Shown here: positions 1 to 7,116 of the stretch, one piece after another | Numbering within the stretch: the stretch's first letter is position 1 | Layout: each line of letters opens with the position of its first letter | Assembly (NCBI RefSeq): GCF_001742225.1 | Contig: NZ_CP017075.1 | Location: 2,356,001-2,420,000 of the forward strand | Length of the DNA stretch: 64,000 bases | From: Novosphingobium resinovorum | GTDB taxonomy: Bacteria > Pseudomonadota > Alphaproteobacteria > Sphingomonadales > Sphingomonadaceae | Direction of reading: 5' to 3' | Program-made: the position numbers and the translations under genes | The notes under the pieces: model-generated | What the model saw: only the letters and a program-made list of their open reading frames with translations | Told to the model about the DNA's origin: nothing | The model's database searches: none

Positions 1-148
1 CCGATAACTCCCTCTCAGCTTGGTTGAGCGCCATGAAGACGCGCGACCAGACCGCCCTTTCCTCACTTTCCTGAGGCGCGGTAGCCACTTGACGGTACGC
101 CTGTTCCGCAAGTTCAGTGATCTTCGCTGCGAACTCATCGCGGTTCAT
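1..148 (-). CDS. Phage-type hypothetical protein, partial at window edge
   Basis: Reverse-strand reading frame that begins with ATG at 148 and runs off the left end after 49 codons (MNRDEFAAKITELAEQ...). A strong GGAGGG ribosome-binding site precedes it. Its ATG overlaps the TGA of the PAPS-reductase-like gene upstream by 4 nt (ATGA), so the two are probably translationally coupled. The visible part looks helical and rich in Glu/Ala. I do not recognise a family. Its place in a run of small leftward genes ending at a tRNA fragment suggests a prophage gene. Confidence 0.6.
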   Translation of the reverse strand, partial: MNRDEFAAKITELAEQAYRQVATAPQESEERAVWSRVFMALNQAERELS

Positions 149-1083
149 GCCGCCCTCCTTCCGCATCGGATCGAACTGTCCGACCCGCCGACGCCGCACT
201 CGGCGTCGCTGTTGAAGTTGTCGCCAAGGTCGAGGAGCGGGCTGGTCAGCGCCGCTTTCTCGAGGTCGGCGTAGCTGTATTCGGTGGTGAAGGTGCCTCC
301 GACGAGGCGTTCCATCTTCGATGGCCACAACGTGATTTCCGGCCTGCGGCGGATGCGGTGCAAGAGCACGTTGTAGCCCAGCGCGAAGCAGAAGGTGCAG
401 TTGCCCTCCCATTCGTCCAAGCCAAGATCGAAACCCTGCGGCAACGTGGCGGCGGCAGTAGGCCCGAAGTCACGCTGAATTTGAACGGCATCGATCGGCT
501 TCATGTTGCCGAACCAGAACCGGCGAACGTCCGCCTTGGTATCCCGCGCTTGGACCATGGGCATGACGTTGGCCCAAGGGTCTTTCGCCTCCTCGTTCTG
601 CCTGTCCTTCTTGACCACGCGCCGGAGTTCGTCGGCGCGGAGGCCAATCACGTTAAGCCAGTGCGTGTAACCGAGGCTCGTCATGAAATCCGCGCACACC
701 TGAACTTTGAGGTGCTGCGTACACCACCGCGAGTTCATGTTGGGCACCGATTTCTTGGAGCGGATGAGTGCTTCGAAGGGCTCGCCATGACGGGCCGCAC
801 TGTTGAAACCGACTTCCTCGAAACGCTGCTCTACAGGAGTACGCTTCCGGCGGTCTCGCCATTCGAGCCATCGGATATTGACGCCCCAGCGGACGCCGCA
901 TTCGTAGCCGAAGCGAAGCGTCTCCTCCAGTTCAGCGCCGGTGTTGCAGAACACCACATGTACGTCATCGGGCAGCTTTCCGCCATGCGCGTCGATGATC
1001 TGCTTGAGCATGTAGGCCGAGGTGCGTCCGAACGAGACGGAGATGACCGCCGGGCCTTGAATGCGGTAGGGGTTCTCATCCAT
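145..1083 (-). CDS. Phage-type PAPS reductase-family (PP-loop) protein
   Basis: The 312-residue product belongs to the phosphoadenosine phosphosulfate reductase-like adenine nucleotide alpha hydrolases. The PP-loop is at residues 17-23 (SFGRTSA) after a hydrophobic strand, and a Cys-rich segment (NCTFCFALG) lies in the C-terminal third. Phage members of this family occur in nucleic-acid modification or sulfur chemistry, but the reaction is not known here. A longer open frame reaches 1560, but ATG at 1083 has a good GAGGAG site just upstream and starts at the conserved N-terminus. It is followed directly by the partial gene at 1-148 (ATGA overlap). It is the central gene of the three or four small prophage genes. 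Confidence 0.8.
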   Translation of the reverse strand: MDENPYRIQGPAVISVSFGRTSAYMLKQIIDAHGGKLPDDVHVVFCNTGAELEETLRFGYECGVRWGVNIRWLEWRDRRKRTPVEQRFEEVGFNSAARHGEPFEALIRSKKSVPNMNSRWCTQHLKVQVCADFMTSLGYTHWLNVIGLRADELRRVVKKDRQNEEAKDPWANVMPMVQARDTKADVRRFWFGNMKPIDAVQIQRDFGPTAAATLPQGFDLGLDEWEGNCTFCFALGYNVLLHRIRRRPEITLWPSKMERLVGGTFTTEYSYADLEKAALTSPLLDLGDNFNSDAECGVGGSDSSIRCGRRAA

Positions 1084-1085
1084 CC

Positions 1086-1319
1086 TCAACTCTCCTCTCG
1101 TTTGGTGGTGGGTGGGGTGGACCTGCACTCCAACTGCGCCCTCTCGACGACCCGCTGCAGGCGGGCGACGCGATCGGCCTTGACCTTGAGGATGAGCGTG
1201 CCTTCGGACAGGCCGGGATGCTGGGTGTGCGAGAAGTTGGCGCCGTCGAGATGGCGGCGAAAGATCTCCAGCTTCCACGCATCGATCACGATGCCCGCCG
1301 TCTTGGCGCCGAGCTTCAC
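1086..1319 (-). CDS. Small hypothetical prophage protein
   Basis: A 77-residue basic product (MKLGAKTAGIVIDAWKLEIF...). It ends 2 nt before the PAPS-reductase-like start, and its start overlaps the stop of the gene at 1316-1762 by 4 nt. The tight packing supports translation. The sequence 'IVIDAWKLEIFRRHLDGA' followed by a hydrophobic strand recalls small phage proteins of unknown function. No motif allows a functional call. Confidence 0.6.
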   Translation of the reverse strand: MKLGAKTAGIVIDAWKLEIFRRHLDGANFSHTQHPGLSEGTLILKVKADRVARLQRVVERAQLECRSTPPTTKREES

Positions 1320-1762
1320 TTGCCCAGCGCCTTATCGAGCAAGCGCCACGCATCGGCATGCGCGCCCGGCTCGTCATCCCAGTTGTCGGGACGCGCATCC
1401 CGGTCGACCGTGGCCAGTGCCGCCCGCAACTCCGCGCACTCAGCCTCGGCGCGCTCGGCCCGGTTGCGGTAGTCCTGCGCGTTCGGGTGCTCGGCTGTGG
1501 TGGCGCCACCATCCCCCGCGATAGCCGTCTCAGCCGCCACGATGGCCGCGGCGATCTCACCAGCGGTCACGAGGTGCTTGCCTGCCATGGCGTCGATGAT
1601 CGCCCGCTCCAGCGCCGTCGGCTGGTCATCGTGAGGGCATGGGTCTACAGAGAAGCCCGCGTGATCCTTGTACCCAGTGTCATCGCACTTGGCGCACTGA
1701 TGCAGCTGACCGGCCGAGGCGGTGGACACAGAATGGACACTCTGTGCTCGTTCGTTCTCCAT
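1316..1762 (-). CDS. Hypothetical prophage protein with CxxC-like N-terminus and coiled coil
   Basis: The 148-residue product starts at ATG 1762 (MENERAQSVH...). The open frame extends to 1975, but that extension reads through the antisense of the tRNA-Val fragment and is not credible coding. Residues about 20-40 contain CAKCDDTGY and a later Cys/His (DPCPHDD), which suggests a small metal site. Residues about 85-120 form an Ala/Glu-rich helix (RNRAERAEAECAELRAALA). It is the first gene of the leftward prophage cluster and lies 60 nt from the tRNA-Val fragment. Function unknown. Confidence 0.6.
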   Translation of the reverse strand: MENERAQSVHSVSTASAGQLHQCAKCDDTGYKDHAGFSVDPCPHDDQPTALERAIIDAMAGKHLVTAGEIAAAIVAAETAIAGDGGATTAEHPNAQDYRNRAERAEAECAELRAALATVDRDARPDNWDDEPGAHADAWRLLDKALGK

Positions 1763-1821
1763 TGAATCACGCTCCGTTCTTCTAGAAAAGGACGGAAATC
1801 GCGGGTAAATAGTGGCTTCCT

Positions 1822-1870
1822 CTCGTTTACACCGAGAGGGTCGGGGGTTCGAGCCCCTCACCGCCCACCA
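1822..1870 (+). other. Probable prophage attachment site: 3' fragment of tRNA-Val(TAC)
   Basis: The 49 nt reproduce the 3' part of a tRNA-Val: the anticodon loop with TAC at 1828-1830, the closing anticodon stem, variable loop, T arm with GGTTCGAGCC, and acceptor 3' strand CCGCCC followed by ACCA. The matching 5' acceptor strand and D arm are absent upstream, where phage-type genes begin. Integrases often recombine within tRNA genes and leave the 3' half at one end. I infer that this is the chromosomal right junction of a prophage lying to the left, with the complete tRNA-Val at the other junction outside the window. Confidence 0.75.
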
Positions 1871-1975
1871 TTTATCCGGCAAATCAGCGGTTTCCGGATT
1901 GGTGAAAAAAATGCGCGAAATGCGATTGCACGGAGCGCCGTCCGCATGTAAACGCCGCGCCTGCCTGCAAGGCAT

Positions 1976-2051
1976 GCCGCTTTAGCTCAGTTGGTAGAGC
2001 ACATCATTCGTAATGATGGGGTCACGTGTTCGAGTCACGTAAGCGGCACCA
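1976..2051 (+). tRNA. tRNA-Thr(CGT)
   Basis: A complete 76-nt cloverleaf. Acceptor strand GCCGCTT at 1976-1982 pairs with AAGCGGC at 2041-2047, the D arm carries AGCTCAGTTGGTAGAGC, and anticodon CGT sits in the loop TTCGTAA. The T arm is GTGTTCGAGTCAC, and CCA is encoded at 2049-2051. The gene lies about 100 nt downstream of the tRNA-Val attachment fragment. A partial copy of its 3' end follows at 2060-2077. Confidence 0.97.
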
Positions 2052-2059
2052 CTTTTTCC

Positions 2060-2077
2060 GTCACGTAAGCGCACCAC
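2060..2077 (+). repeat. Partial duplicate of the tRNA-Thr 3' end
   Basis: GTCACGTAAGCGCACCAC repeats positions 2034-2052 of tRNA-Thr except for one deleted G. The two copies are separated by 7 nt. Duplicated tRNA 3' ends are typical scars of integrase-mediated insertion and excision. An IS5-type transposase remnant starts immediately after it. Chance is possible given the short length. Confidence 0.5.
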
Positions 2078-2080
2078 CTT

Positions 2081-2349
2081 CGTAAAGGCTTCGGCAAGTC
2101 GTCGGGCAGGCCGTGATGAGAAAGCTCAAGGAGCGATCATTGGCATCGGTAAGGGCGTGAAACTTGATATTCATGCCCCCTGGCCCGTCCGATCAGGCGC
2201 CCAAATCCCCCTTTACCCGAAAGCCGCAAGCCGCAAGCCGTGCGGTGGGCCTTGAGATAGGTCGCGTCGATCACAACCGTCTGGCACTCGGCCCTCTGGG
2301 TGAAGAGGCGGTCCTTCGACCGGTTCCGGTCAAACGTATTCGGCATCAT
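2081..2349 (-). pseudogene. IS5-family transposase remnant
   Basis: The reverse strand encodes a stretch typical of the DDE core of IS5-type transposases (VVIDATYLKAHRTA, then GRLIGRARG). After about 2170 the open frame becomes nonsense, but the neighbouring frame continues with GGMNIKFHALTDANDRSLSF, the usual downstream sequence. The gene therefore carries a frameshift and lacks both ends. I could not find the terminal inverted repeats. It sits between tRNA-Thr and tRNA-Gly. Confidence 0.75.
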
Positions 2350-2418
2350 TATGTTGACCGGACCGAGCGGCTTGTGGCAGGGGCGAAACGGTTGAACGGA
2401 CTAGTTGTAAAACCGGAA

Positions 2419-3097
2419 TCAGCCGATCAACCGAACTGACGGAATTTCGCCGGTTTGCGGGTGTAGCTCAATGGTAGAGCAGCAGCTTCCCAAGCTGAAT
2501 ACGAGGGTTCGATTCCCTTCACCCGCTCCAGCCTTTAAATCGGCAGAAATCTCACGTTTTATACCACCTTCAATGCGGGGCGCATAGCTCTTTAGCGCGG
2601 TAACGGCGCGGTAAAACGCTCCCGGAACACGCTTTTCAATCTCGTCTATCAGCGATTCTGTCGCTGCCAACGCTAGGCCGAGGTTGGCCGGGTCTGGCAC
2701 CGCGTAGATGTCCGAAATCTCAGACTTGTTGTGCCCGAGCATCATCTTGCCCTGAACCCAATTCGCCTCACCAATGGTGCGGCGGCAGATCGTCGCGACG
2801 CTGCGACACACCAGCTTCTCGCCAGCCTCGGCATCGCCCGGCAACCCGAGGTGCAGGCGCATGGCGTTCCATCCATGCTTGATCGTGGAGACTGGCAGGT
2901 AGTTCTCGCGCTCCATCGCCTCGTCGAGCCAGGGCGCGAACTGGCGCGCAACGGGGAGCGTCGGGCGGTGCTTCTTCGTCTGTGCGCGGCCCGGTCGGTT
3001 CAGCATCAGGACTCCAACTGCGGAGTGCCGCTGCCCCCTTGCGCGTAGGTCATAGATCGTGTCCGACCTCGCCCATGTCGCCACGGCGGCGCGCAGG
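2419..3097 (-). pseudogene. Truncated tyrosine recombinase (phage/ICE integrase)
   Basis: The reverse-strand frame encodes the catalytic half of a tyrosine integrase. Visible are a candidate catalytic Arg segment (TWARSDTIYDLR), the middle of the domain (NRPGRAQTKKHRPTLP), the CRSVATICRR segment that takes the HxxR position, and MMLGHNKSEISDIYA with the late His and nucleophilic Tyr. The N-terminal arm-binding and core-binding parts are missing. The frame is cut near 3090-3130, where TonB-receptor coding on the other strand begins. At its 3' side the frame runs antisense through tRNA-Gly to 2419, so the true end is uncertain. It is probably dead. Confidence 0.7.
2457..2530 (+). tRNA. tRNA-Gly(CCC)
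   Basis: A complete 74-nt cloverleaf. GCGGGTG at 2457-2463 pairs with CACCCGC at 2520-2526, the D arm carries AGCTCAATGGTAGAGC, the anticodon loop is TTCCCAA with CCC, and the T arm is AGGGTTCGATTCCCT. CCA is encoded at 2528-2530. A truncated integrase lies downstream on the opposite strand, so the 3' end probably served as an integration site. Confidence 0.95.
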
Positions 3098-4253
3098 TAC
3101 GCTGACCGCCAATGCGCCCACGAACCAGGGCATCAACTGCACCAGCGCCAGCGACCCGGTGTATAACGTGCTCCAGCCCGGCTCGAACGGCATCACCGGC
3201 ATCTCGCCCGCCGCTTCCGGACGCTGGACGACGAACAACAAGTCGCTTTACGGCGAAGTTACCAGTGACATCACCGACCGTTGGTTCCTCGACCTCGCCA
3301 CCCGCTTCGAGAACTACCGGATGTTCGGCAGCAAGCTCGTTTGGAAGGCGGCGACGCGCTACAACCTGACTGACTGGCTGGGCCTGCGCGGGTCGATCGG
3401 CACCGGCTTCCGCGCCCCCACAGCCGGGCAGATCAACATGACGCAGACCTCGATCCAGACCGTCGGCGGCGTCCAGCTCAACGTCGGCCTCTACCCGACC
3501 TCGAACGCGGTGGCGCAGTATCTGGGCGCCAATCCCCTGAAGCCCGAGCGGTCGAAGAACCACTCCGTGGGCTTCACGCTGACCCCGGCGCCGAACTTCA
3601 CGCTGACGGTCGATGCCTATCGCATCAAGCTCTACGACCAGCTCTACACCTGCTCGCAGATCGTGGTGACGAGCGCGATCAAGCAGGCGATGGTCGATGC
3701 CGGGATCGTCGGCGCGGATTCGATCGACCGCATCCAGTTCTACCAGAACGCCATCGATTCCACGACCGAGGGCCTCGACGTGGTGGCCTCCTACCGCGCC
3801 GACTGGCTGGACATCGGCTCCACCAACCTGACGGCGGCCTTCAACACCAATTCCTAAAAGGTGGACAAGGTTCTGGTTTCGACCGTCAGCTTCGATTCCA
3901 CGACGCTCTACAACTTCGAGCACAACGATCCGAAGTGGCGGGCCAATGCCACGATCAACCAGCAGATCGGCCCCGTCTCCGTCATGCTGCGCGCCAACTT
4001 CTTCGGGCCGTGGTCGCGCCAGACGACGGCGGCGAGCCATGCGATCCAGAAGTACGGCACCGAGACCCTGTTCGACGCCGAAGTCTCGATGCCGCTAATG
4101 GAGCGCCTGACCCTGACGCTGGGCGCGCGCGACATCTTCGACAACTATCCGGACGTCAACCGCATCGACGACACCAACGGCCGCACTTACGTCGATGGCG
4201 TCGTGCCCTGGCAGGGCGGCTACTACTACGCCCGGCTCAACTTCGAGTTCTGA
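3097..4253 (+). pseudogene. TonB-dependent receptor, 5'-truncated and interrupted by a stop
   Basis: The C-terminal half of a TonB-dependent outer-membrane receptor barrel. Alternating beta-strand sequence runs from about 3097, including ATRYNLTDWLGLRGSIGTGFRAP, and it ends in the typical C-terminal aromatic YYYARLNFEF at 4253. The plug domain and signal peptide are gone; the 5' break coincides with the integrase fragment. An in-frame TAA at 3855-3857 (after FNTNS) interrupts the barrel, and the same frame continues directly with KVDKVLVSTVSF. A hairpin terminator follows. The substrate cannot be judged. Confidence 0.85.
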
Positions 4254-4289
4254 CGGCGGGAGACCGCCTCAGCGGAAACCCTCCCACTC

Positions 4290-4324
4290 GGCCCGGAACC
4301 CCCAGCGTTCCGGGCCATTTTTTT
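4290..4324 (+). terminator. Rho-independent terminator after the TonB receptor pseudogene
   Basis: A 10-bp GC-rich stem: GGCCCGGAAC at 4290-4299 pairs with GTTCCGGGCC at 4307-4316. The loop is 7 nt, and a run of seven T residues follows. It lies 37 nt after the receptor stop codon and in its orientation. Confidence 0.9.
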
Positions 4325-4384
4325 GCAGTCCGAGATCGTTTGGAAATTCGCTGGAGGCAAATTTCGCGGCACCGGCCCATACCC

Positions 4385-4585
4385 TCAGAACAGCGCCGCG
4401 CCGTTTTCGACCACCGAACGCGGAGTGACGACGATCACGTCCCGCCCCTCTCCCGGCGCGCCGAGGATCAGCACTTCGGAGCAGAAGCCCGCGATATTTC
4501 GCGCCGCGAAGTTGACGACGCAGCAGACTTGCGTGCCCAGCAGATCCTGCGGCGCATCCTGCCCCAGCAGCGATTGCATGTTCAT
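4385..4585 (-). CDS. Short CsaA/tRNA-binding-domain-like protein (possibly truncated)
   Basis: The 66-residue product matches the C-terminal half of the CsaA/EMAP-II-like tRNA-binding OB fold: TQVCCVVNFAARNIAGFCSEVLILG, then a loop, then VVENGAALF at the end. CsaA proteins are usually about 110 residues, and here the first strands of the fold are missing. Yet the ATG at 4585 has a good AGGAGA site 6-8 nt upstream and the reading frame is clean, so it may be expressed. Either the gene lost its 5' half and picked up a new start, or it is a naturally short variant. It lies convergent with the TonB pseudogene. Confidence 0.6.
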   Translation of the reverse strand: MNMQSLLGQDAPQDLLGTQVCCVVNFAARNIAGFCSEVLILGAPGEGRDVIVVTPRSVVENGAALF

Positions 4586-4814
4586 TGCGTTCTCCTGCTT
4601 TGACCCCTTGTGTTCTAGGTGCAGGCGTTCGCGATAATGGCCGATTGCGTAGGGAACGACCGCGACTTATCCCGTTTTGCGATCGCGGCGCGGTGGATTC
4701 TGCTTTGCGGGTCCGGGCGGCCCAAATGCGTGGTTCGACGCGGGATTCCCGGCTTGCCGAGCGCGCGAAGCGGCGCCGGCCCGGACAGCCACGGCAGTAT
4801 CCACTTCCCGCAGG

Positions 4815-5669
4815 CTAGCCCGGATTGCGCGCGGTGACGATCCATGCCGCGCCGTCGATCATGACCGAGCGCTCGCCGGGGCGCGCGGCGAAGGCGGCGT
4901 GGACGGCGGATGCGCAGCGGGCGCGCACGGTTTCGTCCTGATCGGCCAGCGCGCGCGAAAGCGGGCCGACCTCGAAGGCCATCTGCACCGCATCGTCGAT
5001 CGCAGCCTCGCGAGAGGGACCTTCGCCGAAGGGGATTTCGGCGTCGAAGGGGGCTATCGCAATGCCGGTGAAGCCTGCCTCGACCAGCAGACGCTCCACC
5101 CGTGCCGCATCGCCGAAGGAGAACGGACCGGGCGCTTCCGGGTCGGGCGCGGGCGGCGGCGGCAGAATGTCCCGGATGGCGCCCATCGGCAGCCGCACCC
5201 AGTCGTTCTCGGCCGCGCCGCGCCAGCACACGAAAGCCAGCCTTCCGCCGGTTTTCAAGGCCGCTCGCATATGCGTGAAGGCGGCGGCGGGATCGGCGAA
5301 GAACATCACTCCGAAGCGCGAAAACAGCAGGTCGTAGGCCTGCACGGCAAGCTCCGCCGTGGCCGCGTCGTCCAGCGCGAAGTCCACCGCGCCCTCACCC
5401 AGTTCACGCGCGCGCTCGATCAGTTGCGGCGATATGTCGAGGCCCAGCACCCGGCCATCGGCGCCCACGCGGTTCGCCAATACGAAGCTGGACGCCCCCG
5501 CTCCGCACCCGATGTCGAGCACATGCTCGCCAGCCCGAGGATCGGCTGCCGCGATTGCCGCCTCCCCGAAAACCTCGAGCATCGCATCGAGGCGGCGCTG
5601 GTTGCTTGCCCAGCGATCACCGCTGCTGCCGCTCCAGTCGCTGACCTGATAGACCGCCGGTTTCGTCAT
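4815..5669 (-). CDS. Class I SAM-dependent methyltransferase
   Basis: The 284-residue product has a Rossmann-type methyltransferase core: motif I VLDIGCGAGASSF, acidic motif II VLGLDISPQLI, then VDFALDDAA and the FSRFGVMFFADP strand. The C-terminal half (about residues 150-284) probably binds substrate. The family resembles small-molecule and quinone-type methyltransferases, but the substrate is unknown. ATG at 5669 is chosen over the longer frame to 5771 because GGGAG precedes it and the sequence starts at the conserved domain. It is not in an obvious operon. Confidence 0.85.
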   Translation of the reverse strand: MTKPAVYQVSDWSGSSGDRWASNQRRLDAMLEVFGEAAIAAADPRAGEHVLDIGCGAGASSFVLANRVGADGRVLGLDISPQLIERARELGEGAVDFALDDAATAELAVQAYDLLFSRFGVMFFADPAAAFTHMRAALKTGGRLAFVCWRGAAENDWVRLPMGAIRDILPPPPAPDPEAPGPFSFGDAARVERLLVEAGFTGIAIAPFDAEIPFGEGPSREAAIDDAVQMAFEVGPLSRALADQDETVRARCASAVHAAFAARPGERSVMIDGAAWIVTARNPG

Positions 5670-5791
5670 GATCACTCCCAGTTGCGAATGATTATCAACT
5701 AGACCGAATAGACTAAGAGAACAAGTCACCGCACCCGCCGCCCGCGCGCGAAAGCAGAAGTGCGAGCGCAAATGAGCTGCGCCACACCTTG

Positions 5792-5817
5792 GTCATTCCC
5801 GCGAAGGCGGGAATGAC
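5792..5817. repeat. Short inverted repeat, 11-bp arms
   Basis: GTCATTCCCGC at 5792-5802 is the exact reverse complement of 5807-5817, with a 4-nt loop. It lies between the methyltransferase and the UbiH-like gene and resembles common dispersed intergenic repeats. It lacks a T run on either side. Confidence 0.7.
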
Positions 5818-5874
5818 GGAAAGGGGTTCAAGGGGATGATGAAGGGAGCGGCAGCACGTGGCGCATCGCCGCGC

Positions 5875-7116
5875 TTACGCCTGCAGCAGCTCCGGCAGCT
5901 TGCCCGACATGCCCCGCGCCTCGTCCATGAAGAAGCGCTTGAGCAGCGGCGTGCGCTGCACCGCGCCCATTCCGAGGCGGCGCACGGCGCTGGCCGTGCG
6001 GCCGGGAATGCCGAACAGGCGGGTCAGCCCGTCGGTCGCGGCCATGACCATCAGGCTGTCGAGGCTGCGCCACTTCTCATAGCGCGCCAGCATCTGCGCG
6101 TCGCCGGGTTCGAGGCCGAGGCGCATGCCGTCTGTCAGCACTTCCACCAGCGCGCCGACATCGCGCAGGCCCAGGTTCAGGCCCTGCCCGGCGATCGGGT
6201 GCATGCCGTGAGCAGCATCGCCGATCACCGCGAGGCGCTCCTCGACCACGCGCCCGGCGTGGTGGAAGCGCAAGGGATAGCTCATGCGCGGGGCCGACAG
6301 CTCGATCTTGCCGAACACGCCGTGCATGCGCTCGAACACTTCGTTCACGAACATCGCATCCGGCATGGCGCTGACGCCCGCCGCATCCTTTTCCGCGACG
6401 GTCCAGACCAGCGCGCTGCGGTGGCGGCCCTGTGCATCGTCGAGCAGCGGCAGCAGCGCGAACGGCCCGGCCGGGTAGAAGATTTCCCAGGCGGTGCCGT
6501 CATGCGGCTTTTCGTGGAACAGCCCGGTGACGAAGGCGCGGTGGTGGTATTCCCACTTCGCCAGCGCGAAACCAGCCTCGTCGCGCGTCGGCGACTGGCG
6601 CCCTTCCGCCGCGATCAGCAGCGAGCCCCGGATAACCTGGCCGTCAGAGAGTTCCACCTCGACGCCGTGAGCGCCGCGATCCTTGCGCACGGCTTCGGTG
6701 CGCACGTGCCAGGCGATGTTCGGTTCCTGCCGCGCCGCATCGAACAGCGCGATGCGCAAGTCGCGGTTGGCGAACATGCGGCCCAAAGTGCCTTCCTCGG
6801 CCTTGGGCGTGAAGTCGATGCGGCCGGGCTTCATGCCATCGGTCACCGCGATCGAGGCGATCGGGCAACCCAGCTTCTCCAGCGCCGGCGCGAGGCCGAT
6901 GTTGGTGAACAGGTTCCAGCTCGCGGTCGAGATCGCCGAGGCGCGGCCGTCCGCGCCCTCGGCCACCAGATCGGCCGGATCGGCGCGGTCGACCACGTGG
7001 GCGGTGATGCCCGCCCGGGCGGCGGCAAGCGCCAGCGTCATGCCGACGAGACCGCCGCCCAGGATGATAAGATCGCGCCTTTCGGGCGCCGTGCCAGTCG
7101 TATTCGAGTCGCTCAT
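5875..7116 (-). CDS. UbiH/COQ6-family FAD-dependent hydroxylase
   Basis: The 413-residue protein is an aromatic-ring hydroxylase of the ubiquinone biosynthesis family. It has the N-terminal FAD dinucleotide fold (DLIILGGGLVGMTLALAAARAG, about residues 15-36), the central DG-type motif region (GSLLIAAEGRQSPTRD), and the second FAD motif RLAVIGDAAHGMHPIAGQGLNLGLRD near residue 300. These enzymes add oxygen to the quinone head group at the membrane. Which ring position is modified cannot be read from the sequence. The start overlaps the stop of the upstream phosphatase gene by 4 nt (ATGA), an odd functional pairing. Confidence 0.9.
   Translation of the reverse strand: MSDSNTTGTAPERRDLIILGGGLVGMTLALAAARAGITAHVVDRADPADLVAEGADGRASAISTASWNLFTNIGLAPALEKLGCPIASIAVTDGMKPGRIDFTPKAEEGTLGRMFANRDLRIALFDAARQEPNIAWHVRTEAVRKDRGAHGVEVELSDGQVIRGSLLIAAEGRQSPTRDEAGFALAKWEYHHRAFVTGLFHEKPHDGTAWEIFYPAGPFALLPLLDDAQGRHRSALVWTVAEKDAAGVSAMPDAMFVNEVFERMHGVFGKIELSAPRMSYPLRFHHAGRVVEERLAVIGDAAHGMHPIAGQGLNLGLRDVGALVEVLTDGMRLGLEPGDAQMLARYEKWRSLDSLMVMAATDGLTRLFGIPGRTASAVRRLGMGAVQRTPLLKRFFMDEARGMSGKLPELLQA

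Noticed and set aside
358..1524. 388-codon plus-strand frame over the phage genes
   Set aside because: Antisense to three tightly packed small genes with good ribosome-binding sites; no domain seen.
1822..1870. A functional tRNA-Val gene
   Set aside because: The 5' acceptor strand and the D arm are absent, so no cloverleaf can form.
1763..1975. N-terminal extension of the phage gene reading WWAVRGSNPRPSRC
   Set aside because: This peptide comes from translating the antisense of a tRNA end; the gene starts at 1762.
3006..4040. 344-codon reverse frame over the TonB receptor fragment
   Set aside because: It opposes sequence with clear receptor features and has shadow composition.
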